NCBI RefSeq assembly: GCF_001555965.1
Contig: NZ_LSHX01000019.1
Coordinates: 1-64,000, forward strand
DNA length: 64,000 bases
DNA from: Sphingomonas sp. CCH21-G11
Lineage (GTDB): Bacteria > Pseudomonadota > Alphaproteobacteria > Sphingomonadales > Sphingomonadaceae
Reading direction: 5' to 3'
Under the pieces are notes generated by a model. It made no database searches. It was given only the letters and a program-made list of their open reading frames with translations, and was not told the origin of the DNA. A program made the position numbers and the translations under genes. Positions 38,154 to 48,057 of this stretch are shown here, in pieces. The first letter of the stretch is position 1. Each line of letters begins with the position of its first letter.

Positions 38154-38176
38154 TGTGGTCCAGACTTCCTTTCCTT

Positions 38177-38273
38177 CGTCATGCCGGGCTTGTCCCGGCA
38201 TCCACCGTGCCGCCAGGGCAGCGGCCGGAATCGGGCGCGGCGGGGTGGACCCCGGAACAAGTCCGGGGTGACG
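38177..38273. repeat. Palindromic repeat (family A) between gcdH and the GNAT gene
   Basis: Arms CGTCATGCCGGGCTTGTCCC and CGGAACAAGTCCGGGGTGAC flank a ~35-bp spacer. It separates gcdH from the genes downstream. Confidence 0.85.
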
Positions 38274-38288
38274 GGGTAAACGACTGAT

Positions 38289-38810
38289 ATGACCCCGCCC
38301 GATCGTCAGCCCGTGCTGGCGGGCGAGCTGGTCCGGCTGCGCCCGACCATCGCCGCCGACTGGGACGCGCTGTTCGCGGTGGCCAGCGATCCTTTGGTCT
38401 GGGAAGTCCACCCTGCGCACGACCGCTGGCAGGAGCCGGTGTTCCGCGCCTATTTCGACGCGGGGCTGGCGAGCGGCGGGGCTTTGACCATCCTGGATCG
38501 CGCCACCGGGGCGGTGATCGGGTCGAGCCGTTACGACAACTGGAAGCCCGAGGCGGACGAGATCGAGATCGGCTGGACCTACCTCGCCCGCGCCTATTGG
38601 GGCGGCGTCTATAATCGCGAGATCAAGCGGCTGATGCTCGGCCACATCCACGCGCACGTCCGCACCGTCGTGTTCACGGTCGGCGAGACCAATGTTCGCT
38701 CGCGCCGCGCGATGGAGAAGATCGGCGGCGTGCTGCGCCCCGGCACCGAAATGCGGCTGATGGCGGGCGAGATGAAGCCGCACGTCATCTACGAAATCGT
38801 CCGCCCGTGA
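38289..38810 (+). CDS. GNAT-family N-acetyltransferase
   Basis: A 173-residue RimJ/RimL-like acetyltransferase: it starts with LAGELVRLRPTIAADWDALF, has the acceptor region IGSSRYDNWKPEADEIEIGW, the modified acetyl-CoA loop YWGGVYNREIKRLMLGHIHA, and GETNVRSRRAMEKIGG. The substrate is unknown. Its stop overlaps the start of the CoA transferase by 4 bp, so they are co-translated. Confidence 0.88.
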   Translation: MTPPDRQPVLAGELVRLRPTIAADWDALFAVASDPLVWEVHPAHDRWQEPVFRAYFDAGLASGGALTILDRATGAVIGSSRYDNWKPEADEIEIGWTYLARAYWGGVYNREIKRLMLGHIHAHVRTVVFTVGETNVRSRRAMEKIGGVLRPGTEMRLMAGEMKPHVIYEIVRP

Positions 38811-39934
38811 AGCCGCTCGAGGGCATCCGCATCGTCGAGCTCGCGCGTATCCTCGCCGGCCCGTGGTGCGGCCAGCTCCTCGCCGATCTCGGCGCAGAGG
38901 TCATCAAGGTCGAGCGACCGGGCGCGGGCGATGACACCCGTCATTGGGGGCCGCCCTTCCTCCACGATGCCGACGGCCGCAATCTGGATGCCGCCTATTT
39001 CCACTCGGCCAATCGCGGCAAGACCAGTCGCTTCGTCGACATCACCACGTCCGAGGGCCAGGCGGAGGTCAGGGCGCTCGTCGCCGACGCCGATGTCGTG
39101 CTCGAGAACTACAAGGTCGGCGGGCTGGCCAAATACGGCCTCGACCATGCGCGACTGCTTGACGTCAATCCGCGCCTCATCACCTGTTCGATTACCGGTT
39201 TCGGCCAGACGGGTCCCTATGCGCCGCGCGCCGGCTATGATTTCATCATTCAGGCGATGGGTGGCTTCATGTCGCTGACCGGCGAGCCCGATGGCCCGCC
39301 GCAAAAGGCGGGCATCGCCTATGCCGACATCTTCACCGGCGTCTATTCGGCGGTCGCGATCCTGGCCGCGCTCAGGCGGCGCGATTCGGAAGGGGTGGGC
39401 GCGCACATCGACATGGCGCTGCTCGACACCCAGGTCGCGGTGCTGGCGAACCAGGCGCTCAACTGGATGGCCGATCCGGCGAAGGTGCCGGGCCGCATGG
39501 GCAACGGCCATGCCAATCTGGTGCCCTATCAGGCGTTCGCGGCAGCGGACGGCGAGCTGATCATCGCGGTCGGCAATGACGGCCAGTTCCGGCGGCTATG
39601 CGCCGTGCTCGGCCTCGACCTCGCCGACGATGCGCGCTTTGCGACCAATCCCGCGCGCGTCACCCATCGCGCCACGCTGATCCCGCTGATCGAGGTGGCG
39701 GTCGCGCACTGGCTGAAGGCCGATCTCGCCAACGCGCTGGATGCGCAGGGCATCCCCGCCGGGCCGATCAACCGCATCGACGAGGCCTTTGCCGATCCTC
39801 AAGTGATCGCGCGCGGGATGCGCGTGGCCATAGACGGCCTGCCCGGCGTTGCCAGCCCGATCGTCATCGATGGCGAGCGGATGGTCACCGACCGCGCCAG
39901 TCCCGCCCGACCCGCCGGCACCGCAACAGACTGA
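38807..39934 (+). CDS. CaiB/BaiF family CoA transferase
   Basis: Class III CoA transferase of 375 residues; the start is GTG. MKPLEGIRIVELARILAGPW, LLADLGAEVIKVERPGAGDD, and the catalytic-aspartate neighbourhood SITGFGQTGPYAPRAGYDF and FTGVYSAVAILAALRRRDSE are typical. Beside gcdH it most likely makes glutaryl-CoA from glutarate with succinyl-CoA (as in SUGCT), but the family is broad and specificity is inferred from context. Confidence 0.88.
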   Translation: MKPLEGIRIVELARILAGPWCGQLLADLGAEVIKVERPGAGDDTRHWGPPFLHDADGRNLDAAYFHSANRGKTSRFVDITTSEGQAEVRALVADADVVLENYKVGGLAKYGLDHARLLDVNPRLITCSITGFGQTGPYAPRAGYDFIIQAMGGFMSLTGEPDGPPQKAGIAYADIFTGVYSAVAILAALRRRDSEGVGAHIDMALLDTQVAVLANQALNWMADPAKVPGRMGNGHANLVPYQAFAAADGELIIAVGNDGQFRRLCAVLGLDLADDARFATNPARVTHRATLIPLIEVAVAHWLKADLANALDAQGIPAGPINRIDEAFADPQVIARGMRVAIDGLPGVASPIVIDGERMVTDRASPARPAGTATD

Positions 39935-40042
39935 ATCCCCATACGTATTCATGGCGCCGGCGGCTGGCCCCGGCAGGCGCAACATGATCCTATCCGCCAC
40001 AAGACAAGCCCGATCAACGGGCTGCCGACCCAGGAGCCCCGG

Positions 40043-41428
40043 ATGACCCGCACCCTCGCCCTCATGCTTGCCCTTGCCCCGCTGATCGCCGCTGCCCCCG
40101 CCGCCGCGCAGGACGTGCCTGCGCGCTACACGCCGCGCCCCTTCGTTCAGGTCAAGCACCCCGAATGGTCGAAGAACGCGACCATCTATCAGCTCAACAC
40201 CCGCCAGTTCACGCGCGAGGGCACCTTTGCGGCCGCCACGCGCGAGCTGCCGCGCATCAAGGCGCTGGGGGCGGACATCATCTGGCTGATGCCGATTCAT
40301 CCGATCGGCGAAAAGAACCGCAAGGGCACGCTCGGCTCGCCCTATGCGGTACGCGACTATCGCGCGGTCAACCCGGAATTCGGCGACATGGCCGATTTCA
40401 AGCAGTTCGTGGACGCCGCGCACAAGCTGGGAATGAAGGTGATCCTCGACTGGGTCGCGAATCACTCGGCGTGGGACAACGCGCTCGTGCGCGAACATCC
40501 CGACTGGTATGTCCGCGACTGGAAGGGCGATTTCATGCCGACGCCCTGGTTCGACTGGTCGGACATCATCGACTTCGATTATTCCAAGCCGGGCCTGCGC
40601 CAGTACATGACCGAGGCCATGGCCTTCTGGGTGCGCGAGGCCGGGGTCGACGGCTTTCGCTGCGACGTGGCGGGCGCGGTGCCGGTTGATTTCTGGGAAA
40701 ATGCCCGCGCCGAGCTTGACGCGATCAAGCCGGTCTTCATGTTGGCCGAGGCCGAGGATACCGCCCTCCACGCCCGCGCGTTCGATGCCAGCTATGGCTG
40801 GAGCTGGGCCAACACGATGAGGGCGATCGGCGAGGGGCATGGCGATGTCGGCGGCCTCTACGGCTTTTACTCGGCCAATTCGTCGATGTGGCCGCATGAC
40901 GCCATGCGCCTGATGATGACCGAGAATCACGATTTCAACTCGTGGGACGGCACCGCGTTCGAGCGCCTGCGCGAGGCGCAGACCAATGCAATCGTGCTGT
41001 CCGTGGTCGGGGCGGGGATCCCGATGATCTACAATGGTCAGGAAGCGGGCAACCAGAAGCGGCTCGAATTCTTTGAACGCGATCCCATCATGTGGCGCGA
41101 CCATCCCAACGCCGCGCTGTTCCGTCGCCTGTTCGCGCTGAAACATGCCAATCGCGCGCTGTGGAACGCCGATTGGGGCGGCGCGATGGTCCGCGTCGTC
41201 AACAGCCAGCCCGCCAGGGTGTTTTCGTTCACGCGCGAAAAGGACGGCGACAAGGTGTTCGCAGCGCTCAACTTCTCCGGCGAACCCCAGACGGTCAGCT
41301 TCACCGACGGTCCGTTCGCGGGCGACTATGTCGATTTCGACGGCGGCGCTAAGGTGACACTGGCGGCGAACGCGACGATGACGCTTCAGCCCTGGAGCTA
41401 TCGCGTGCTGGTCAAGGGCGGCCGCTAG
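40043..41428 (+). CDS. Secreted alpha-amylase family (GH13) glycosidase
   Basis: A 461-residue exported enzyme; residues 1-23 are a signal peptide ending AAAQ. The (beta/alpha)8 barrel carries the GH13 regions: ILDWVANHSAWDN, GFRCDVAGAVP with nucleophile Asp208, MLAEAED with acid/base Glu236, and MTENHDFNSW with Asp297. It most likely acts on alpha-glucans such as maltodextrins, in the periplasm or outside. An 8-bp palindrome (ATACGTAT) is upstream at about 39947. The 3' end overlaps the end of the DUF72 gene on the other strand by 17 bp. Confidence 0.9.
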   Translation: MTRTLALMLALAPLIAAAPAAAQDVPARYTPRPFVQVKHPEWSKNATIYQLNTRQFTREGTFAAATRELPRIKALGADIIWLMPIHPIGEKNRKGTLGSPYAVRDYRAVNPEFGDMADFKQFVDAAHKLGMKVILDWVANHSAWDNALVREHPDWYVRDWKGDFMPTPWFDWSDIIDFDYSKPGLRQYMTEAMAFWVREAGVDGFRCDVAGAVPVDFWENARAELDAIKPVFMLAEAEDTALHARAFDASYGWSWANTMRAIGEGHGDVGGLYGFYSANSSMWPHDAMRLMMTENHDFNSWDGTAFERLREAQTNAIVLSVVGAGIPMIYNGQEAGNQKRLEFFERDPIMWRDHPNAALFRRLFALKHANRALWNADWGGAMVRVVNSQPARVFSFTREKDGDKVFAALNFSGEPQTVSFTDGPFAGDYVDFDGGAKVTLAANATMTLQPWSYRVLVKGGR

Positions 41429-42239
41429 CGTCTGCCCCCGCCCAGCCCAGTCGCGCCAGCACCGCGCGCGCTGCGGCCGGTGCGCGCTCCTTTGCACCGT
41501 TGATCATGAAGACGAAGGTCTCGCGCGGCGATCGGGGCGCGGGCGGGCCGAAGGTCGGCAGCCCCTCGGGCACCCCGCCCTTCGCCCAGGTGCGGGCCGC
41601 ATCGGTCCAGCGATCGAGCGCGTCCGGCGCATAGCCCGCCGGCTCCTCCGCCCGCGCATTTTCGAGCCGCGCATAGACGAAACCGGCGGTCACATCGGCG
41701 ATGGCGGGATAGTCCGCCGAATCGGCATAGACGATCGCGACCCCGGCATCGCGGCACATCGCGACGAACGCCGGCACGTGAAAACTGTCATGGCGTACCT
41801 GCACCGCATGGCGAAGCCGCACGCCCTCCTGCACGCCGGGCAGCAGCTTGAGGAACGCGCCGAAGTCGTCGGCATCGAATTTTTTCGTCGCCATGAACTG
41901 CCACAGGATCGGCCCCAGCTTGTCGCCAAGCTCGGCGACCCCCGATCCAAGGAATTTCTCGATCGACTCGCCCGCTTCGGCCAGGACGCGGCGGTTGGTG
42001 GCATAGCGCGACGCCTTGACCGCGAACACGAAGCCGTCGGGTGCGCCCCTGGCCCAGTTGGCAAAGCTCTCGCGCTTCTGCGTGCCGTGATAGGTCGCGT
42101 TGATCTCGATCGCGGTAACCGCGCGCGTCGCATATTCGAACTCGCGCTTCTGCGGCAGGCCGTCGGGATAGAACGGCCCGCGCCACGGCGCATAGGTCCA
42201 GCCGCCGATGCCGACGCGGATCGCCGCCGCCTCAGTCAT
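41412..42239 (-). CDS. DUF72 family protein (YecE-like)
   Basis: 275 residues, with the DUF72 pattern: IRVGIGGWTYAPWRGPFYP, YATRAVTAIEINATYHGTQK, FVFAVKASRYATN, LGPILWQFMATKK, and VQVRHDSFHVPAF. It has a TIM-barrel fold of unknown biochemical role. It starts at an ATG that overlaps the permease stop by 8 bp, and converges with the GH13 gene at its end. Confidence 0.93.
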   Translation of the reverse strand: MTEAAAIRVGIGGWTYAPWRGPFYPDGLPQKREFEYATRAVTAIEINATYHGTQKRESFANWARGAPDGFVFAVKASRYATNRRVLAEAGESIEKFLGSGVAELGDKLGPILWQFMATKKFDADDFGAFLKLLPGVQEGVRLRHAVQVRHDSFHVPAFVAMCRDAGVAIVYADSADYPAIADVTAGFVYARLENARAEEPAGYAPDALDRWTDAARTWAKGGVPEGLPTFGPPAPRSPRETFVFMINGAKERAPAAARAVLARLGWAGADASGRP

Positions 42240-43269
42240 CGCCAGCCCGCCTGTCCTGGCCGGGCACGCCGATATCGTGCCCCAGCGTGTCGCGCGACCA
42301 CAGCATCGCGACGAGCGTGTAGAGGACGACGGCAAGCGGCGCCGCCACCAGCACGCCGATCACGCCGAACAGCCCGCCCAGCCCGGCGAGCGCAAAGATC
42401 AGCACCGCCGGCGGGATCGACACCGCGTAACGCTGGACGATCGGGGTCAGCACATTGCCCTCGACCTGCTGCGCGATGAAATAGACGACCGCCGCCCACA
42501 AGGCGGTTTCCGGGCTGACCGAAAAGGCGAGCAGGATACCCGGTACCGCGCCGATGAACGGCCCGATCAACGGCACGAAATTGGCGAGGCCGACGATCAC
42601 GCCCAGCGCCGCGGCCGACGGCACGCCGACGATCGCGACCCCGATACCGACCAGGGTACCCACGAACACCATCGTGAACAGCTGGCCGAGCAGATACTTG
42701 CGCAGCGCATTGCCACTGGCATTGAGCGCCGCGACCACGCGCGGCCCGTTTGCCCTGGGAAACAGCAATTCGACGCCGCGCACATACAGGCTTGGGTCGA
42801 GGGCGAGATAGATCGCGCCGATCAGCACCAGCACCAGGTTGGTGATCGCCCCCACCGCGCCGAAGGCAAAGGTGAGCGCGCGCCCCGCCACCGTCTGCAG
42901 GTCGGGCGTCGTGGATGCGATGCCGCTCCCAAAGGGCTGGCGCGCCAACCAGTCGCGCACGTCCGTCGCCGCACCGGGCAGCCGTTGCGCCAGCTGGCCG
43001 AACTGTTCGCCCAGCACGGAACCGAACATCCATCCGACCAGGCCGAGCAGCGCCAGGATGCCGGCGACCGCGATCAGCACCGCCGGGGTTTCCGGGACGC
43101 CCGAACGATGGATCGGATCGGCGACCGCGCGGATCAGCACCGCGATCAGGATGGCGGCAAAGATCAACAGCCACACCGCGACCATCTGGGTCATCAGCAG
43201 CGCCAGGCCGGTCAGCAGCAGCACGATCAGCGTCGTGCGCACCACCCGCGAAGTCATCGTCGGATCCAT
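42232..43269 (-). CDS. AI-2E/TqsA-family permease
   Basis: A 345-residue membrane protein of the AI-2 exporter superfamily: paired N-terminal helices (TTLIVLLLTGLALLMTQMVA, LLIFAAILIAVLIRAV), a central polar part, and the conserved C-terminal GVPSAAALGVIVGLANFVPL, IGPFIGAVPGILLAF and QQVEGNVLTPIVQRYAVSIP. Members export signals, ions or unknown solutes. The ATG at 43269 follows GGGGGGAGCG. Confidence 0.92.
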   Translation of the reverse strand: MDPTMTSRVVRTTLIVLLLTGLALLMTQMVAVWLLIFAAILIAVLIRAVADPIHRSGVPETPAVLIAVAGILALLGLVGWMFGSVLGEQFGQLAQRLPGAATDVRDWLARQPFGSGIASTTPDLQTVAGRALTFAFGAVGAITNLVLVLIGAIYLALDPSLYVRGVELLFPRANGPRVVAALNASGNALRKYLLGQLFTMVFVGTLVGIGVAIVGVPSAAALGVIVGLANFVPLIGPFIGAVPGILLAFSVSPETALWAAVVYFIAQQVEGNVLTPIVQRYAVSIPPAVLIFALAGLGGLFGVIGVLVAAPLAVVLYTLVAMLWSRDTLGHDIGVPGQDRRAGDD

Positions 43270-43374
43270 CGCTCCCCCCTCGCCTTCCGGTCCCCGCCTC
43301 GGCCTTGCGCCGATATGCGCGACAACCGTCCGCGCCGCCACCCGTTCCTTGCGCTCGACCGCCGGTGCCGCCGG

Positions 43375-44385
43375 TCAGCGCCGGCGACGCCGGGTCATCC
43401 CCAGCAACTCGGCCGCGCCCGCAACCTCGCCCGCGGTCCCGGACGCCTTCAGGTCGCGCTCGATCCGGCCGAGCCGCGCCAGCGCCTCGCTCAGCCGCGG
43501 CGCATTCCAGTGCTGGAGCGCCTGGCGGGTGGGCTCCTTGTCCTTCCAGAACAGGTGCGCGCGCTCGATCACCTCGTGGATCGACCGGCCCCGATCGACC
43601 TCGGCGCGCAACTCCGCCAGCCGATGCAGCCGTCGGCCGAGCTGGCGCACCACGCTGATCATGCTGACCCCCTCATGCGTCAGCGCGACCAGCTCGCCCG
43701 CCAATGCCGGGCTGTCGCCGGCGACCAGCGCCTGAATCGCCGCGCTGGGCTCGGCCTCGTCGACCGTTGCGCACACCGCGCGCAGGTCGTCGACCGATGC
43801 GACCCGCGGGGCATCGGGCGCGGCGTCGAGGAACAGCGCCAGCTTCTCGAGCTCGCGCGCCATGACCGCCCGGTCGCCGTTGCACGCGCGCATCAGCCGC
43901 TCCGCGACATCCTGGTTGAGCGTGATGCCGTGCGCGCGTCCGGCTTCCGCCGCGATCCGCGTCGCCGCCTGCCCCTCCGGCACGTAACAGGCGTAGGCGA
44001 GCGCATTGGGCGCGGCGGCGACCAGCTTGAGCAGCTTCGACGTGCCCTTGAGCGCGGGCGCGATCATCACCGCGGGATTGCCGGCGCGGTCGGCGGCGAG
44101 CAGCTGTTCCACCGCGGCGAGCGATTCGTCGCCGACGCCGGTCACGCGGATATGGCGGCGCTCGCCAAACAGCGACATCGACGCGGCTTCCTCCGCCAGC
44201 AGCCCCGGCCGGCCACGCAGCGTCGCGCCGTCCAGGTCGACGCGCTCCGCCCCCTCGCCCATCGCGCGGGCCAGCCGCGCGGCGAGCTCGGCCGCGCCGG
44301 CTTCGTCGGGCCCGTGCAACAGATACAGCCGGACATCGTCGCCCGGCCGGTCGAGGCGCGCGGCGATGCCTTCCTTGATCTTCAT
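43375..44385 (-). CDS. holA: DNA polymerase III delta subunit
   Basis: The clamp-loader subunit that opens the beta clamp. 336 residues, with RLYLLHGPDEAGAAELAARL at the start, then GRPGLLAEEAASMSLFGERR, LLAADRAGNPAVMIAPALKG, the middle helical domain (GITLNQDVAERLMRACNGDR) and a C-terminal collar (VRQLGRRLHRLAELRAEVDR). Follows lptE with a 10-bp gap, in the widespread leuS-lptE-holA arrangement. Confidence 0.95.
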   Translation of the reverse strand: MKIKEGIAARLDRPGDDVRLYLLHGPDEAGAAELAARLARAMGEGAERVDLDGATLRGRPGLLAEEAASMSLFGERRHIRVTGVGDESLAAVEQLLAADRAGNPAVMIAPALKGTSKLLKLVAAAPNALAYACYVPEGQAATRIAAEAGRAHGITLNQDVAERLMRACNGDRAVMARELEKLALFLDAAPDAPRVASVDDLRAVCATVDEAEPSAAIQALVAGDSPALAGELVALTHEGVSMISVVRQLGRRLHRLAELRAEVDRGRSIHEVIERAHLFWKDKEPTRQALQHWNAPRLSEALARLGRIERDLKASGTAGEVAGAAELLGMTRRRRR

Positions 44386-44395
44386 GCGCCGCCCG

Positions 44396-44893
44396 TCACG
44401 GCGTCTTGGCGGTGCGGTCCGCGAACAGCGCGAGGCGCGCGGTGATCTGGTCGGCGATCACCACCGACAGGCGTTCCAGCGCGGTCTGTTCGGCCGCGAT
44501 GACCGCATATTCGGACCGCACGACGTCGATGCCCGCGTCCGATCCCGCGGTGTCGTCGACCAGCGTCTGCCCGGTCGCCAGGTCGACCAGCTGATAGCGC
44601 GCGCGCAGCGTCCGGCGCTCGCGCGCGATGCTCTCGTCGCTGCGCACGCCCAGGCCGACGATCGAATCGTCCAGCCGGACATCGAGCCGATAGCGCGGCG
44701 CGCCGCCATTCGCCGCCAGCCGGTCGCGCAGCGCATTGCCGACCAGATAGCCCGCGCGCCCCTCGATCGGCGCGACGTCGACGCTCGACAACAGGCTGCC
44801 GACCGACCCCGTCGACCCGCCCGAATAAAGCGGCCGCAGCCCGCAGCCCGCCAGTGACAGTGCGATCGCGATTAGGGTGAGCAGGCGGATCAT
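44396..44893 (-). CDS. lptE: LPS-assembly lipoprotein LptE
   Basis: A 165-residue outer-membrane lipoprotein that plugs the LptD barrel in LPS export. Lipoprotein signal [19 protein letters not shown] with lipidated Cys17, the classic LptE beginning; then short strands and [20 protein letters not shown] with the conserved C-terminal helix. The start overlaps the leuS stop by 4 bp. Confidence 0.93.
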   Translation of the reverse strand: MIRLLTLIAIALSLAGCGLRPLYSGGSTGSVGSLLSSVDVAPIEGRAGYLVGNALRDRLAANGGAPRYRLDVRLDDSIVGLGVRSDESIARERRTLRARYQLVDLATGQTLVDDTAGSDAGIDVVRSEYAVIAAEQTALERLSVVIADQITARLALFADRTAKTP

Positions 44894-47427
44894 GCGACGA
44901 TATTGACCAGCCGGTCGGGCACAACAATCACCTTGCGCGGCGCGGCCCCCTCCAGGATGCGCTGCACCTTGTCGGAAGCGAGCGCGGCGGCTTCCGCGGC
45001 CTCGCGCGCTGCGCCCTTGGGCAGCATCAGCGTGTCGCGCAGCTTGCCGTTGACCTGCACCGCGACGGTCACCTCGTCGTCGACCAGCAGCGCGGGGTCG
45101 ACCTGTGGCCACGGTGCGTCGGCGATCAGCGCGTCATTGCCCCAGGCCGCCCAGGCTTCCTCCGCGATATGCGGCGTCATCGGCGCGACGATGCGCGCGA
45201 GCGTGCGGATCGCATGGGTGCGCGACGCCGACGGCGCGGCCTTTTCGATCGCATTGACCAGCTCATAGAGCTTGGCGACCGCCTTGTTGAAGGCGAGCGC
45301 CTCGACATCCTCGGCGACGCCCGCGATCGTGCGGTGCAGCTTCTTGTCGAGCGGTCCTCCCCGAGCTTGCTCGGGGAGGGGGACCGGCGAAGCCTGTGGA
45401 GGGGCCGCCACATCGACCGAGTCGAACAGCCGCCACAGCCGCTGAACGAACCGCCACGCGCCCTCGATCCCGCTTTCCGACCATTCCAGGTCGCGCTCGG
45501 GCGGCGAGTCCGACAGCATGAACCAGCGCACCGCATCCGCGCCGTACTGGTCGACGATGCCGGTCGGGTCGACGGTGTTCTTCTTCGACTTCGACATCTT
45601 CTCGATGCGGCCGCGCGTCACTGGCTGCCCCGTCGCAATCTCGATGCCGTCGCGCACCTCGTCGGGCGACAGCCAGCGGTCATCCTGCGACTTGTAGGTC
45701 TCGTGCGTCACCATGCCTTGGGTGAACAGGCCGGCGAACGGCTCGCTGACGTCAAGACGCCCGATCCGCTTGAGCGCCCGCGTCCAGAAGCGCGCATAGA
45801 GCAGGTGGAGGATCGCGTGCTCGACCCCGCCGATATACTGCGCGACCGGCAGCCATTGCTGCGCCACCGCCGGGTCGAACGGCTCGTCCGCCGGCTGGCT
45901 GGCAAAGCGGATGAAGTACCAGGACGAGTTGATGAAGGTGTCGAGCGTGTCGGTCTCACGCCGCGCCGGCTTGCCGCAGGTCGGACAGTCGACATGGCGC
46001 CAAGTCGGGTGGCGGTCGAGCGGATTGCCCGGCACGTCGAAGCTCACATCCTCGGGCAGCACCACCGGCAGCTGGTCGCGCGGCACCGGCACCGCGCCGC
46101 ACGTCTTGCAATGGATGATCGGGATCGGCGTGCCCCAGTAACGCTGGCGGCTGACCCCCCAGTCGCGCAGCCGCCACACGGTGGTGCCGCGCCCCCAGCC
46201 CTCGGCCTCGGCGCGCGCGATCACCGCCGCCTTCGCGTCGACGACGCTCAGCCCGTCGAGCGGGCCCGAGTTCACGATGCGGCCCGGTCCGGTATAGGCC
46301 TCGTCGCCCTCGAACACCGGATCGCTCTGCTCGCCATCGGCGACGACGCGGCGCACCGGCAGCACATATTTGCGCGCGAATTCCAGGTCGCGCTGGTCGT
46401 GCGCGGGCACGCCCATCACCGCGCCGGTGCCATAGTCCATGAGCACGAAATTGGCGATGTAGACCGGCAATTCCCACGCCGCATCGAACGGATGCGCGGC
46501 GCGCAGGCCGGTGTCGAAGCCCAGCTTTTCCGCCGTCTCGATCTCGGCCGCTGAGGTGCCGCCTGCCTTGCAGCGTTCGACGAACGCCGCGACCTCTGCG
46601 CTGTCCGCCGCCAGCCGCTGAGCGATCGGATGATCGGCGGCGATCGCGACGAAGCTCGCGCCAAAAATCGTGTCCGGCCGCGTCGAATACACCTCGATCG
46701 GCTGGTCGAACGGCGCGACGGGTGCGAACGAGAACTGCAGCCCCACCGACTTGCCGATCCAGTTTTCCTGCATCAGCTTGACCTTGTCGGGCCAGTGGTC
46801 GAGCGTGCCGAGGCCGTCGAGCAGTTCGTCGGCGAAATCGGTGATCTTGAGGAACCACTGGTTCAGCTTGCGCCGTTCGACCACCGCGCCCGACCGCCAG
46901 CCGCGCCCGTCGATCACCTGTTCATTGGCCAGCACGGTCATGTCGACCGGATCCCAGTTCACCGCACTTTCGCGGCGATAGACGAGGCCGGCGGCATAGA
47001 GGTCGAGGAACAGCGCCTGTTCATGCCCGTAATAGGCCGGGTCGCAGGTCGCCAGCTCGCGCGTCCAGTCGAGCGCGAAACCCAGCCGTTTCAGCTGCGC
47101 GCGCATCGTCGCGATGTTTTCATAGGTCCACGCGCCGGGATGGACCCCTTTCTCCATCGCGGCATTTTCCGCCGGCATGCCAAAGGCGTCCCAGCCCATC
47201 GGGTGCAGCACCTCCATGCCCTGCATCCGCCGGAAGCGCGCGAGCACGTCGCCCATCGTATAGTTGCGGACATGGCCCATGTGGATCTTCCCCGACGGAT
47301 AGGGGAACATCTCGAGCACGTAGCTTTTCGGCCGGGGGCTGTCGTCGCGGGCGGCAAAGGTCCGGTGTTCGGCCCAGACCTGTTGCCACGCGGCGTCGGC
47401 CTTCAGCGCGTTGAAGCGCGACGCCAT
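44890..47427 (-). CDS. leuS: Leucyl-tRNA synthetase with a repeat-derived insertion
   Basis: Charges tRNA-Leu. 845 residues: HIGH-type motif [16 protein letters not shown] (41-56), the CP1 editing domain (about 220-400), and KMSKSKKNT near residue 608 followed by the anticodon-binding domain. Residues ~674-691 ([16 protein letters not shown]) are encoded by a palindromic repeat at 45353-45407, inserted before the conserved [12 protein letters not shown] segment at the domain boundary. This does not touch known catalytic or editing motifs. Part of the DUF3576-leuS-lptE-holA operon. Confidence 0.97.
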   Translation of the reverse strand: MASRFNALKADAAWQQVWAEHRTFAARDDSPRPKSYVLEMFPYPSGKIHMGHVRNYTMGDVLARFRRMQGMEVLHPMGWDAFGMPAENAAMEKGVHPGAWTYENIATMRAQLKRLGFALDWTRELATCDPAYYGHEQALFLDLYAAGLVYRRESAVNWDPVDMTVLANEQVIDGRGWRSGAVVERRKLNQWFLKITDFADELLDGLGTLDHWPDKVKLMQENWIGKSVGLQFSFAPVAPFDQPIEVYSTRPDTIFGASFVAIAADHPIAQRLAADSAEVAAFVERCKAGGTSAAEIETAEKLGFDTGLRAAHPFDAAWELPVYIANFVLMDYGTGAVMGVPAHDQRDLEFARKYVLPVRRVVADGEQSDPVFEGDEAYTGPGRIVNSGPLDGLSVVDAKAAVIARAEAEGWGRGTTVWRLRDWGVSRQRYWGTPIPIIHCKTCGAVPVPRDQLPVVLPEDVSFDVPGNPLDRHPTWRHVDCPTCGKPARRETDTLDTFINSSWYFIRFASQPADEPFDPAVAQQWLPVAQYIGGVEHAILHLLYARFWTRALKRIGRLDVSEPFAGLFTQGMVTHETYKSQDDRWLSPDEVRDGIEIATGQPVTRGRIEKMSKSKKNTVDPTGIVDQYGADAVRWFMLSDSPPERDLEWSESGIEGAWRFVQRLWRLFDSVDVAAPPQASPVPLPEQARGGPLDKKLHRTIAGVAEDVEALAFNKAVAKLYELVNAIEKAAPSASRTHAIRTLARIVAPMTPHIAEEAWAAWGNDALIADAPWPQVDPALLVDDEVTVAVQVNGKLRDTLMLPKGAAREAAEAAALASDKVQRILEGAAPRKVIVVPDRLVNIVA
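45353..45407. repeat. Palindromic repeat in frame inside leuS
   Basis: TCCTCCCCGAGCTTGCTCGG hairpin continuing GGAGGGGGACCGGCGAAGCC and TGTGGAGGGG. It resembles small intergenic repeats of sphingomonads but lies inside the leuS reading frame, adding about 18 codons. Confidence 0.75.
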
Positions 47428-47437
47428 TGCGGGTTCC

Positions 47438-47872
47438 TCAGTTGTCGGCGATCGCGTTACGACGCAGATCGCGGGCGCGGGTCAGGATGATGTCTTCCAG
47501 CTTCTGCACCGTCGCCGCCTGTACCGGGGCTTCGACCCACTGGCCGTTCTGGTTGATCTGGCGCAGCGCCGCAACGCGCAGCGCGTCGGCGCGCAGGTCG
47601 CGGTCGAGAATGGCGATCGTCACCTTCATCCGCTCGGTCGGGGTGTTGGGATTGACGTACCAGTCGGTGACGATGACGCCGCCGTTCGAATCGGTCTGGA
47701 GCAGCGGCATGAAGCTGATCGTGTCGAGGCTGGCGCGCCACAGATAGCTGTTGACGCCGATCGTCGTGACCTGAGACGCGGCGAGATCGGCCCTGGGCCG
47801 GTCGCGACCCCCGCATGCGGCCAGCGCCAGCGTCAGCGTTGCCAGCACGGCCAGTTGCGATACGCGGATCAT
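47438..47872 (-). CDS. DUF3576 lipoprotein
   Basis: A 144-residue lipoprotein of unknown function with signal [16 protein letters not shown], then the DUF3576 body: [40 protein letters not shown] and the C-terminal [16 protein letters not shown]. It directly precedes leuS (10-bp gap), the common alphaproteobacterial order. The ATG at 47872 follows AAGGATG; an upstream ATG at 47898 is less likely as it would spoil the signal peptide. Confidence 0.92.
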   Translation of the reverse strand: MIRVSQLAVLATLTLALAACGGRDRPRADLAASQVTTIGVNSYLWRASLDTISFMPLLQTDSNGGVIVTDWYVNPNTPTERMKVTIAILDRDLRADALRVAALRQINQNGQWVEAPVQAATVQKLEDIILTRARDLRRNAIADN

Positions 47873-48057
47873 CGGCACATCCTTGAAAGAAGCATTCATC
47901 AAATCCGGGCATCTATAGATGCTGGGACGGTCGCCGCAAGCGCCCGCACCCGATGGCCGTAAGGAATCGATTGTGGATAAGGCGCAACAGTGACGGGAAA
48001 AAGATTCTCCGCGGTGGCACCGCCCGGCCAAAGCATGGTAGCGCAGCAACCGAGGGC

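Noticed and set aside
36618..38783. A 721-codon open frame on the minus strand opposite gcdH
   Set aside because: It is the antisense shadow of gcdH and its neighbours in GC-rich DNA; Arg/His/Ala-rich with no domain, and the plus strand holds well-defined enzymes.
39945..39960. ATACGTAT upstream of the GH13 gene as a catabolite operator
   Set aside because: An 8-bp palindrome alone is too short; kept only as a remark with the gene.
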